Below are positions 48,504-59,389 of a stretch of DNA of 64,000 nt, piece by piece; position 1 is the stretch's first letter, and each line of letters opens with the position of its first letter. The notes beneath the pieces were generated by a model. It did no database searches. It was not told the DNA's origin and saw only the letters and a program-made list of their open reading frames with translations. Origin of the DNA: Boswellia sacra. Taxonomy: Eukaryota; Streptophyta; Magnoliopsida; Sapindales; Burseraceae. Position numbers and translations under genes: made by a program. Location of the stretch: positions 23,416 through 87,415 of the forward strand of contig SNVD02014010.1 of the NCBI GenBank assembly GCA_013180625.2. Reading direction: 5' to 3'.

Positions 48504-51500
48504 TAGTGGGTTAAGAAAGACAAAACAGTATGTCATGTTGCCTTTACTACACTTAATCATGCATCTAATGATTTGTGATATTTTGACAGCGGATGTTCTA
48601 GGCACATGACTGTAAATAAATTGTTTCTAATAGATTTTAAAGCATGCAGGGATGGAAATGTCACCTTTGGAGATGGAGCAACAAGTAAGATCATTGGTAA
48701 AGGCACTTTGAATGTCAAAGGCCTACCCAATTTTAGAAATGTCCTTTTAGTGAAAGACTTAAAAGCTAATCTTATTAGCATTAGTCAGATTTGTGATGAA
48801 AAATATACTGTTAACTTCACACAAAACAAATGCATGGTCTTAGATAATTTTGGTGAATGCATTCTAGAAGGTAATAGATCTTTAGATAATTGTTATCTAA
48901 TAGAAATTGCATTTCATGCTAGGATTTCGGATTTAGAATTGTGGCATAAAAAGTTAGGACACTTAAACTACAAAGACTTAGTTAAATTAACTAAGTTGGG
49001 TGCTGTAAGAGGAGTTCCTAAACTTGATGACAAAATTGATAAAATTTGTGGACCATGTCAAATGGGGAAACAAATAAGAAGTTCACACAAATCAAATCCA
49101 TATCTTAGCACTTCTAAGATACTTGATTTGCTTCACATGGATCTTATGGGTCCTATGCAAATTGAAAGCATTACAGGTAAAAGATATATATTTGTTTGTG
49201 TGGATGATTTTTCTAGATATACCTGGGTTGATTTCATTAAACAAAAATCTAACACTTTTGATGCTTTCAGGAACCTTTGTGTCAAGCTTGAAAATGAGCA
49301 AAATAGGAACATAGGAAGAATTGTGAGAATAAGAAGTGATCATGGCAAAGAGTTTGAAGATGTTAGCTATGTTGACTTTTGCAAATATCATGGAATTGAT
49401 CATGAATTTTTAGCTCCCAAAACCCCTGAACAGAATGGCATTGTGGAGAGGAAGAATTGAACTCTTCAGGAGATGGCAAGAGTAATGCTTAATAGCAAGA
49501 AGTTGACCAAAAGGCTTTGGGCTGAAGCAATAAGCACGGCTTGTTATATTTCAAATAGAGTTTTTCTTAGACCTGGCACTAATCAGACACCTTATGAGAT
49601 TTTGAAAGGAAGAAAACCTAATTCGAAATATTTTCATGTCTTTGGTTGCAGGTGTTACATCTTAAACGATAGAGAAATGTTAGGAAAATTGGATTCAAGG
49701 AGTGATAAAGGAGTCTTTGTGGGATATGCATAAAACAGCAAAGCTTTTCGAGTTTACAATCTGAGAACTGAGGTATTCATAGAATCTGCAAATGTAGTAT
49801 TTGATGACCTTGATGATTATGCGAAATACACACAAGAGGAAAGCATAACCAGCTTCACATAAGATGCAGAAAAATCAGATCCAGACAGCAATAAAAAGAA
49901 AGATGCTGTTATGAAGAAAGAAACAGCTGCTGTTATGCCAGATGTAACAGTAACATCTGACAACTAAGATTTGAACAAAAATTCAATTAAGAAATCAGGT
50001 AAGGTTTGCATGTTATGTTTCTTTAGTTAAGCCAAAGAATGTGAAAGAAGCTTTAAAAGAAGAAGTGTGGATTCAAGCTATGCAAGATGAACTTAATTAG
50101 TTTAAAAGGAATAAAGTGTGGGAATTAGTTCCTAGGCCAGAAGATACAAATGTCATTGGAACTAAACGGATTTTTAAAAATAAAAATGATGAAAATGGTC
50201 AAGTAGTTAGGAATAAAGCTAGGCTAGTTGCACAAGGTTACACATAGTTGAAGGCATAGACTTTGATGAGACCTTTGCACCAGTAGCTAGACTTGAGTCA
50301 ATCAGATTACTACTTGCAATTGCTTGTTTGCTTGATTTTAAGTTGTACCAAATGGATGTTAAAACTGCATTTTTAAATGGCTATCTCAATGAAGAAGCTT
50401 TTGTTGAACAGCCTAAAGGTTTTGAAGATCCTAAACATCCAGATTTTCTGTACAAATTGCACGAAGCTTTGTATGGTTTGAAACAAGCTTCTAGAGCTTT
50501 GTATGAAAGGTTGACTAATTTTCTAATCAACAGAGGTTATAAAAAAGGCAACAATGATAAGACCTTATTCATCAAACATGCGTAAACCTATTTTGTTATT
50601 GCACAAATATATATTGATGATATTGTTTTCGGATCAACTAACAAAAGCAAAATTAATGAGTTTGTTAAGTTGATGCAGGAAGAGTTTGAGATGAGCATGG
50701 TAGGAGAATTAAATTTCTTTCTTGGATTGCAGGTTAAGCAAATGGATGATGGGATATTTATATCTCAATCAAAATATGCCAAAAATCTTGTAAAGAAGTT
50801 TGGGCTTGAGAATGCAAAACTAATGAAAACTCCTATCAGTACTAATCTAAAACTTTCAAAAGAAAATGCAGGGAAAGAAGTTGATGCAAGCTTATACAGA
50901 AGCATTATTGGCAGCCTACTTTACCTCACAGCAAGCAGACCAGATTTGAGCTTTAGTGTAGGACTTTGTGCAAGGTTTCAAGCAAATCCCAAAGTATCAC
51001 ATCTTGCAGCAGCAAAGAGAATCATCAAGTATGTACATGGAACATGTGATTATGGAATATGGTTTTCTAAAGATACAAATGATTGTCTTGCAGGGTTCAG
51101 TGATGCAGATTAGACAGGAAATGCAGATAACAGAAAAAGTACTTTAGGTGGTTGTTTTTATCTTGGTACTAACTTGGTTTCATGGCACAGCAAGAAACAG
51201 AATTCAATTTCTTTATCAACAGCTGAAGCTGAATACATAGCAGCAGGGAGTTGTTGTGCACAACTGTTGTGGATGAAGCAAATGTGGAGTGATTATGGTA
51301 TTGAACAAAAGCCTATTACTGTGTTTTGTGATAATACTAGTGCTATAAATATTTCCCAAAATCCTGTTCAGCATTCTAGAACAAAACACATTGATATTAG
51401 ATACCATTTTATAAGGGAACTAGTAGAATCTAAGGTGATACACATTGAGAACATCTCTACAGATAAACAATTGGCTGACTTGTTCACTAAGGCATTGGAC

Positions 51501-51557
51501 ACAACAAGGTTTGAAAATCTAAGGAAAGCCTTATGTATCTGTCAGTTATATGAGTGA
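48504..51557 (+). pseudogene. pol: protease, integrase, RT, RNase H, decayed, copy 2
   Basis: The protease motif DSGCSRHMT is followed by a long open stretch (48606-49460) with the pre-integrase region and an integrase core that keeps D, D and E (HMDLMGPM, IRSDHGKEF, NGIVERKN). TGA at 49458-49460 and TAA at 49731-49733 then break it. About 105 bp present in copy 1 is missing near 49990. RT is interrupted by TAG at 50098-50100, a frameshift near 50246 and TAA at 50583-50585, and its box reads YIDD rather than YVDD. RNase H has TAG at 51111-51113 in place of Trp in the DADW motif, then reads cleanly to the end at 51557. Confidence 0.92.
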
Positions 51558-52390
51558 ACACAGTATTCTGTTATGTTATTCATATCTGTAGTATCATAAG
51601 TTTCCTTTTAAATCAGCATGTTTTGAGTTTTGATATAAAAATTATGTGAATAATTAAATACTGGTTTAATAATGAAAATACCGAGAGGGCTACCAGTATA
51701 AGATGTGTGAAAGCCATCCATTGAGAGTCACTTCATTGTATCTAAGAAATATGGTGAGGTCACGCACTCAAAAGGAAAAGGGCTACCTCTATACATGTGT
51801 GAAAACTACTGTATAATTTAGCAAATTTATATTGAGACTAACTTTTGCGTGTGTAAGAAGCATACTCAAGTTGTTCACTCGATATATTCAAAATAAGCTT
51901 TAATGTGTGAATCACTCAAACCCAAAATTATGCTTTTTAGAATGAGAAATATGATAATTCAGATATTGTTATGATATGGATAACTGTGTTGTGCTATGTC
52001 TTTCATAACAAATGTCCTATTTGCTTATCCTAAAAATTAAGTCACTTGTGTGTCCATGTGTCAAATTATTGCCATGTCAGCATCGTTACACTAAGGGGGA
52101 GAAGTCTCAATGGCGGGAGTCCTTCTTCTATCAGTATTTCTTATTTGAATTTAATTCAAATTTGAATTGAAGTGTTTTGAAGGGAGTTATTAAACAGTTT
52201 TTTTTGGAAAGACATTAATTAATTTTTTATGAAAATAAAAAATTTCTTTAAAATCGGCCTAGTATATATAACAATATTTTCTGGGCTTCTCCTGTTCATA
52301 TAATCCCTCATCCACAGTTGCTTCCCTGTCCTGCGTGTTTGGCTCTCTGTCTCTGTTCTAAAAACTTTTTGCAGTTCCGAAACCCTAGCC
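51558..52390 (+). other. Spacer between RNase H and env-like ORF, copy 2
   Basis: Corresponds to 8745-9579 of copy 1. The conserved block (GAAAGCCATCCATTGAGAGT at about 51709-51728) is present, but the small ORF seen in copies 1 and 3 is broken here. Confidence 0.6.
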
Positions 52391-54328
52391 ATAGCATCAT
52401 CAAACTAGAAAGCTAGTGCTTCTTCTTCAAGCAACTCCAGTCATGACAGTAGCAACAGCAGTCAATCGCCTCCTACGCAACACAAACAAGCAACAAGAGC
52501 AGTTGATCCAGCCATCAGCGAGGATGAACAAGTACTAGTGAAGGAGATTAAGGACAAAGTCAAGCCAAAATACAACAAATTTCTCACTGCGACAGTCAAA
52601 CAGAAGTTTGAAGAGATTACTTCACAAAGGAAGCTACATTTGGAAAGGCCAGTGAAACTCTCGGACTTCAACACATATGGTGTCGATGAGATGATTGAGT
52701 CCAACTACTGGACTCCAACGGTATCAAATTTTCTTCCTCCTGTAAAAACTTTGATTCAAGAATTTGATGCTAACATATCAAGTGCCATTGATGATCCTAA
52801 GAGTTTTCATTATCATAAAGTCTACTGTCGGGGGAAGTTTGTGAAATTCTCTCCCAATATCATAAACTCTTTTCTGGACATTCCAATAGGTAGCATGCAT
52901 TCTGTAGATGAAGAATATAATATGGAAGAAATAATTAAGGAAGTTACTGGTCGAACAGATATCAAGTGGAAACCCAGAGATGGTCTTGACCAAAAATTTC
53001 TTAAGAAGAAATACCGAGTGTTACACAAGATAGCTTAGTTTAATTGGCTTCCTTCTACTCATCAAAATCAGATTAGGGAAGATAGAATGAAACTTCTCTT
53101 TTATTTAGGAACTAATAGACCAGTCAATTTTGGACTATTAGCATATAGAACAATTGTTCAAATTGGTTCCTATCACTTAGATTACTATTTGCTTGTGTTC
53201 CCCTGTCTGATACAAGGCATTCTGACTCAGAACAACATTCCTGTGAGTTCTAGTGAGCAAACTGAAGTTCTGTCTAAGTCTATTACCGAGGGATTCCTTC
53301 AACGATTGCATGATCAAACTGATTTGCCTGCACCTGAACCTAAACCCACGAGAGTCAGGAAAAATCAATTGAAATTTGTTGAAGAGAAACTTGAACTGAT
53401 CAATTCTGCTTTGACAAATATTTTATAGGATTTGAAAGACATTAAACATAAGCAATCTGTGTTGGAAGCTCAGTTTCTTGGACAGTTTCAGTCCACAGCA
53501 CCGCATTCCATGGCACTTGCACATGAACCTGTGGTTCCACAACCACCAGCTGCTGATATACCAGAAGCCACTAAACCACAACCTGAGGAAATAGCTCCAA
53601 GTCCATCAAGTCCAACTACACATCCTACTGTTAAGAAAGACAAAACAGCAACATAGAAGCCAAAAGAAAAATCAAACAAAGCTTCTGTGAAGGGAAATAT
53701 CCGAAAAGGAAAGAAGAAACTAAAAATGGTGAAGAAAGCATCTGATCAGAAAAAGCAGAAATCAGACAAATCCACTCCCATTTTGCAAGATGAATCTGAT
53801 TCAGATGAACCCACAAAAACAGATTCCAAAATGAAACAGCTTTCACCACTTGCTGAGAAAGAATCCCTGGATATTCCTGAACCTGCAGCAGCTGAAGAAG
53901 AACCTCATCCATCATCACCCCCTCTGCCAGCACATGAGTCACCAGTTTCATCTTCCCAACCGCCTGCTCAAACCATTGAAACAAGTGCAGAAAGAATCAA
54001 AAGGGAGATATGCAGAGTAGTTGCTGAAGTTATAGCTACTTCCTCAGAAACAACTGACATTCCTTCTGCACCAGCTCCTTCAGCACCAACAGCACCAGTT
54101 GTAGCTCCAACAGAACAAGCTTCATCTGATCAGCCAACCTCTACTTCTAAGCGTAGGTTAAGCATGTGGCCTACAAATCTATCAAATGCCCTGGCAGCTC
54201 CACCTCACCACCTGTCAAAAAGTATCCCAGACCTGGTTAGATTTTGGCCACTTGTGCTAAAATCAAGGGGGAGAAGATCACATCAAAAGGGAGATCATGA
54301 GATACAGGGGGAGACACAACTTGGCTGA
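52391..54328 (+). pseudogene. Env-like downstream ORF, decayed, copy 2
   Basis: Aligned to copy 1, the start codon has become ATA (52391-52393) and a TAG follows after three codons. From about 52538 there is a 166-codon open stretch with the conserved core (FHYHKVYCRGKFVKFSPNII), then stops at 53036-53038, 53426-53428 and 53654-53656. The C-terminal part (53687-54328) is open for 213 codons. It is rich in Lys, Ser, Pro and Glu, reads KGKKKLKMVKKASDQKKQK near its start, and looks disordered. No transmembrane segment is evident. Confidence 0.75.
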
Positions 54329-54465
54329 ACTTGGCTTTGGCACATCAAAAGGGAGATCATGAGATATAGGAGGAGACACAACTTGGCTGAACTTGGCTTT
54401 GGCACATCAAAGGGGAGATCATGAGATACAGGGGGAGACACAACTTGGCTGAACTTGGCTTTGGC
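54280..54465 (+). repeat. Triple 62-bp repeat with polypurine tracts, copy 2
   Basis: Three units start at 54280, 54342 and 54404. Each contains AAAAGGGAGATCATGAGATA, a GGGGGAGACACA run (GGAGGAGACACA in the second) and TTGGCTGAACTTGGCTTTGG. Multiplied polypurine motifs upstream of the 3' LTR are a known Sirevirus feature. Copy 1 has only single purine runs at the matching place. Confidence 0.85.
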
Positions 54466-54973
54466 CTTTTATTTGCTCTGAACTCTGACCTACTTATTTT
54501 TATTCTATCTGTTCTGAACTACTTTAATTTGCTGTTCTTTTGTTCTTATTCTCTCTACTTACTAATTTTGTTTTTGTGTTACTTGTTTCTCCAAAAGGAA
54601 TAGGTAAGAAGTGAGGGGGAGAATGACTTATCTTTTATATGTTGTGTGCACTTGAATGGTTTGTTGCATTATGATAATATGCATTAGTGAAGTAACTGAA
54701 TTAATGATTTTGAGTGCAGCTGAGTTTAGTACACTGATTATTTGCAAACTTTGAGTGTACTAACGAAACTTCACTTAGTACTCGGTTCAGTCATATATCT
54801 CGTGACAGTGTACTGTTATATGAGTGTACTGTTATGTGATTCACAACAGCTTTCTGATTATTTATTTGCATGAGTAATTTGTCTGTCTTATGGTTCATGA
54901 TAACTTTCAGTGATATCTAACTTATTATGTGTTGTTCCTAGAAACAGTTGAGTGCTTTCATCACAAGTTGCCC

Positions 54974-54986
54974 AAAAAGTGGAGAT
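54974..54986 (+). other. Polypurine tract, copy 2 (mutated)
   Basis: AAAAAGTGGAGAT directly precedes the 3' LTR. The tract in copy 1 reads AAAAAGGGGGAGAT, so copy 2 has a pyrimidine inside it and is one base shorter, which would be expected to weaken priming. Confidence 0.8.
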
Positions 54987-55865
54987 TGTTGGTGTTAACG
55001 TCATACACATGTTCAAATTTTGGTTAACTTGTGATAAAAGTAATTAAAGTATTTTATTCCTATTTACTATTTCTAGATAATTATTATAGGAAGTATTTTG
55101 ATAATTATCTCTCTTGATCAGGATAATATTTCGTATCCTAATCAAAATAAGAAGATAGTTAATATATCCTTATTACTTTAGGAGATTAACTATAAAGCAT
55201 TTCCTATTTTGTTTTATCCTAATCCTAATGTGATCTTGATTGAGATCCTTACAGGACTTTTAGGAAGATTGTATCAAGATCTCTCAATATATATTGATGT
55301 ATGAAAAAGTTGGAAGCAAGTATTGAGTGAGAGAGTCTTTGGCGCAAGAGAGATTGTTGATTGTTCTTCACGACATTCCATGATTTTATAATTGCAAAGC
55401 TTTGACACCAAGGAATGTCTTTATATCTTCGATTCATTGAGTCTTTGTTTTCATGTATGAGAGTTAAAATCGTACATGAGTTGTTGATCAAGTCTGAGTG
55501 AGTTAGTAGACACTTAGGGAAACTTGAGGGTTGAGCGTTTATGTAATTCTGTACCAGACATTGGGTGTTCTGTATAACTTAATAGCATTCTATTAAGTTA
55601 TCTATGACAGAGAGTGAGTAGTGTCACTAGTGTTTAGGATCTTTGCGAAGATTTTGTTTGTCAAATATTAGGTCTATGCGTGAGAGTGAGTCAGCACTGT
55701 AAAAGGTCCTAAAGATTGTAGAAACAAGAACATAGTAAATTGCAGCTCTATAGCTGTCCGTGGACGTAGGTTTTTATAACCGAACCACGTAAAAATCCTC
55801 CTATGCCGATTTACATTACAGTTTACTGTCTTATTATTTATAACTGCATACCTCCAGAACTTTCA
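54987..55865 (+). repeat. 3' LTR of Sirevirus copy 2
   Basis: 879 bp, colinear with 45765-46644 apart from about one 1-base gap and several dozen substitutions (hand estimate), mainly C/T and G/A. Confidence 0.95.
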
Positions 55866-55945
55866 TCCACCAAATTACAGTCGAAACTATTGTTCATGGA
55901 TCAAGTTGTAAACCAAGAAAAAAATTCGTAATCCAACTTATGAAT
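55866..55945 (+). repeat. Continuation of the satellite array after copy 2
   Basis: TCCACCAAATTACAG, ACTATTGTTCATGGA, AAGTTGTAAACC and AATTCGTAATCC continue the monomer interrupted at 45764. The motif then fades, so the array ends here within about 80 bp. Confidence 0.75.
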
Positions 55946-57660
55946 CTTGTTTCTTCAAGTGTTTGTCTTCTCTCAACTATATTTGTTCTCCTACAACTCC
56001 ATCGCCGTCTCGATGCCTTAGACCGACCAACCCATCTGCTATTAGCTTGAATGAAAACTAAATACCGACTTTAAATCAACCCATCTTCTCTCTTTGTTTG
56101 CTGCATGGCATATTTGGTCTATCAAACTTTCAAAAGTGACAACATCTATATTGTCATGACTGTGAAAAGATAAGGGGCTTATCACGAGAAGAAGGGCGGT
56201 TGCTGGCGACCTTCACTGCATCAAATGATAGAATTTCGGGAAGGGTGACTAGGCAGTGGGCATGCTGGTTTAAAAGGAATTAGAGTTGGACAAATAGGAG
56301 GGTTGACCAATTTTGATGATTATTTGTATCATAGCCCTCATTTGCAACCAAACAGAATAGTTTTTTTGCTTCCGAATTTCTTTGTTTGGTCGGGGAAATT
56401 GTGCCGCTTTGTAGCATTTTCATTTGCTGCCATGGATTCATGCCTTCTTTTTTTTAATTATTTCGATAATATTGCTCTTTATTAAATCATAATTTATTAT
56501 TAAATAACAATTGTTAATAAATTATTAGTAAAGATACAAATAATTAGTATTCTCACTTATATTGGATTTTTTTTCACTATATTAAGTTGTAAAAACTAAA
56601 ATATAATATTTTAAATTATATAATTTTTACACACACACACACACACACACTCTCTTAAGAAATTTTTTTAAGTTGGTGGGTGGTGTTCGTTTATATATTT
56701 TGAGTTTTTGTTTTCAAATTTTAGAAAGGATATGTGAGTGATTTAATTTTTTTTTTAATTTTAGAAAAATAAATGGATGATATTGGTTGTATTGCTCAAT
56801 ATGTGTTTGAAAAATATTTCTTAGAAATGGAAACAAAAACCACTATTAATATTTATGTTATTTTCTTTTCTTAGGGTGTAGTTTCTGAAATTTTTGCAAA
56901 CTTACTTTTGTGAATTTTATGAAATGAGTAATAATTTAATTAAAGATGCCATTATTTTAATTTTTTTTAAAGTATATCAATTGGTGACTCTTACAATTAT
57001 TTATTGTATGTAAAAACTCTTATTTTATAACTCATATATATTATACATACTGAGGAGTAAACATATTTCAAAATTGAGCAAGTATGCTTTTAGCAGTCAT
57101 TCATCAAATTTTGTCATTCATAGTATCAAAACAACAACATGAGTCTACATTGCACAAGTTAATTATAACAAATAATTACGTTTTAATATACACAGGTGGA
57201 AATCTCGAAAGATGCTCGATGTTTTAATATATTTATTTTATAATCTTACTTATAATTGTTTTAACAAACTATTTTACTAAATTGAGTACTTCAAGAGATT
57301 ATTCAGATATCATTTTATATTTAATTAAGGGATCATATTTTAAGAAAATAAAAGTGGATAGCGATAGATATATGAAGCAATTATGTGATTATTATTATTA
57401 TTATTATTTGAAGTCAGAATTTTACTTATTCTCATACATTTTTACTTTTACGTATTTATACTTTTTGACTTAAGTTTGCTTTTTAGCTAATCATAACTGA
57501 ACATTTTATAAGAAGTCAACATAAACCTAAATTCTATATATAGTTTAAGTGATTAGTCATCAAAATAGTATAAGATAATAGTATATGAGAATGAATCATT
57601 TTCTAACTAAGGCAATGATGTAGAATTAATTTCGGAAATAACTCTAACCACATAAACAAC
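55946..57660. other. AT-rich intergenic DNA
   Basis: No supported gene. Contains a CA microsatellite at 56629-56650 and a TTA run at about 57391-57409. The stretch 55950-56290 is less AT-rich than the rest and could be a decayed gene fragment, but no protein homology was recognised. Confidence 0.5.
56629..56650. repeat. CA microsatellite
   Basis: Eleven AC dinucleotides followed by TCTCTT. Confidence 0.9.
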
Positions 57661-59189
57661 TGATGAACACTTAAATATGCATGTTTAATAAGAGTTTAGT
57701 TCATCATATTGCATTAATAGTGTCATTAAATTCCTCAACTTAAGCATATTTATAGCATTTGCATCTTTGGAATTAATTTCTCTTAATTTTGGTTTTGTTA
57801 CAGGTTCGGTAAAATGGGCATAACTCTCTATTTATAGATCAGAATGGTGCAATTCTTAATGTTTTGGAAAGCTGATTTAATTGTCTACAAGATTGCATTT
57901 CACAAGCATCATCAAATTCGGGCTCTTAGTGGACCAAAATTGGGCTTGAAGTGAACCCATCTACAGTCTCGGCCCAGTCTGACCAGGCCTCAGTATTTGG
58001 ACCGTATCTCTCAAAATACGTATCCAAATTGTGCAAATCAATATGTTCTAGAAAGCTGAGAGAAATATCTACAACTTTCATGAAGACATGTGATTAAAAT
58101 TCACAACATTTCGATGTCAAAATTGATGGTCAAAGTCGGTGCCTAATGATCCCAATTGTCAAAGATATTTACAACTAATATTTGACAATTATGCCCTTGT
58201 AATTTGACAAGTTTGCCCCTGGATGTATCTATAAATAGAGGTGCCTTGTGACCCATTAGGGCATCTTGGCCTTGGCTGGAACATTTTGGCTTTGGCTAGG
58301 ATCTTGTATTGTGTTTTGTGTGTTTATGTTATTAATGAATTTCCTTTTTCTTGCATTTTATTTTCTTTCTATTATAATGTTCTTCTAATTTCTCTTTTGC
58401 TAAGGTGAAAGGGTGAAACCCTTGATATGAGAATAAGGATTCTCTAACCCTTAATATGTGCTTAATAATCTTAATCTTATAATGTTTATTCAATATGATT
58501 TATATTTAATTTCTTAATCAATCTTGACACCACTCGTAAAGTGGAGGTCTTGATCCATTGTCGACAATCCTTGGCACATCAAATGCTTGGATCCTTTCTA
58601 GATGATGTATGGTTCTTCCTTACCGACACGAATCTAGTTAGGAACCTTGATTTGTTGTAGACATATGGTGATTGGCACATTGGATGCTTGAACCCATTTA
58701 CAAGAAGTGGTATAAATATTGGTAATGAAACAAATATAATTCATATAACTAAAATGGGTTAATTATCCTTATTTGAAATATCAAGGGCGGATCCCCTAAC
58801 CTTAGCCTTCATTGTTATTGTGTTAATTCCTCTTGTATTTTAATTATTCTATTGTTTATGAACTTTTTATTTTATTTACTATGGTAGGTTCTACCACCTT
58901 ATGAAATTGTTCTTTAATTTACTATGGTTGGTTATACCACCTATTTCCATGGATGGTTTTACCTCCTCTTGCTTTTTGTTTTATATTTGAATGGTCGGTA
59001 ATACCGCCTACCATCTTACATATTTATTGATATTATCTTGTCATTTCTTTGAATCATTCATATCACATTTGTTTATCTTATAATTTGTAACGCTAAAATT
59101 TCCTTCCTCGTGGATCGACCTCGGTCTCACCGGGTTTTATTACTTCGACACTCCTATACTTGGGAGACAATCCTTTTTCGGATGTGTCA
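57661..59189 (+). repeat. 5' LTR of the Athila-like element
   Basis: About 1.5 kb, ending GTGTCA just before the PBS. It contains a good TATA box (CTATAAATAGAGG, about 58229-58241) followed by U/R-like sequence. The start at TGATGAACAC is inferred from position and the TG rule only. Confidence 0.6.
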
Positions 59190-59195
59190 AGTTTT

Positions 59196-59213
59196 TGGCG
59201 CCGTTGCCGGGGA
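59196..59213 (+). other. Primer-binding site (tRNA-Asp type)
   Basis: TGGCGCCGTTGCCGGGGA matches the complement of the plant tRNA-Asp 3' end, the primer typical of Athila and related gypsy elements. It lies six bases after the LTR end. Confidence 0.9.
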
Positions 59214-59389
59214 AGGTAAAAATTGGCGTGCAAAATTGTAAGTGTTCTCTTTTCTCATCTTAGATCTAAATTTTTTATTTTTGTGTTTTCATCTTTTGCT
59301 CTCTTTTCTTCTCCCTTTCTTGCATGAAAATTTGGTCACGAACATCTAGTGGTAGACTTGTTAGAAAAACATCATCTTCCTTAGAAAAC

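Larger units (their letters stand above)
45765..55865 (+). mobile_element. Full-length decayed Ty1/copia Sirevirus-type retrotransposon (copy 2)
   Basis: 10.1 kb from TG at 45765 to CA at 55865. A perfect 5-bp duplication, TCCAC, lies at 45760-45764 and 55866-55870. It interrupts a satellite monomer: the flanks join to the pattern TTCTTTTCCAC-CAAATTACAG seen intact in neighbouring monomers as TTCCTTTTCACCAAATTATAG. Gene order is as in copy 1. The two LTRs differ by very roughly 5% by eye, mostly transitions, so it is not recent. Many stops and frameshifts inactivate it. With copies 1 and 3 it forms one family in this window. Confidence 0.95.
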
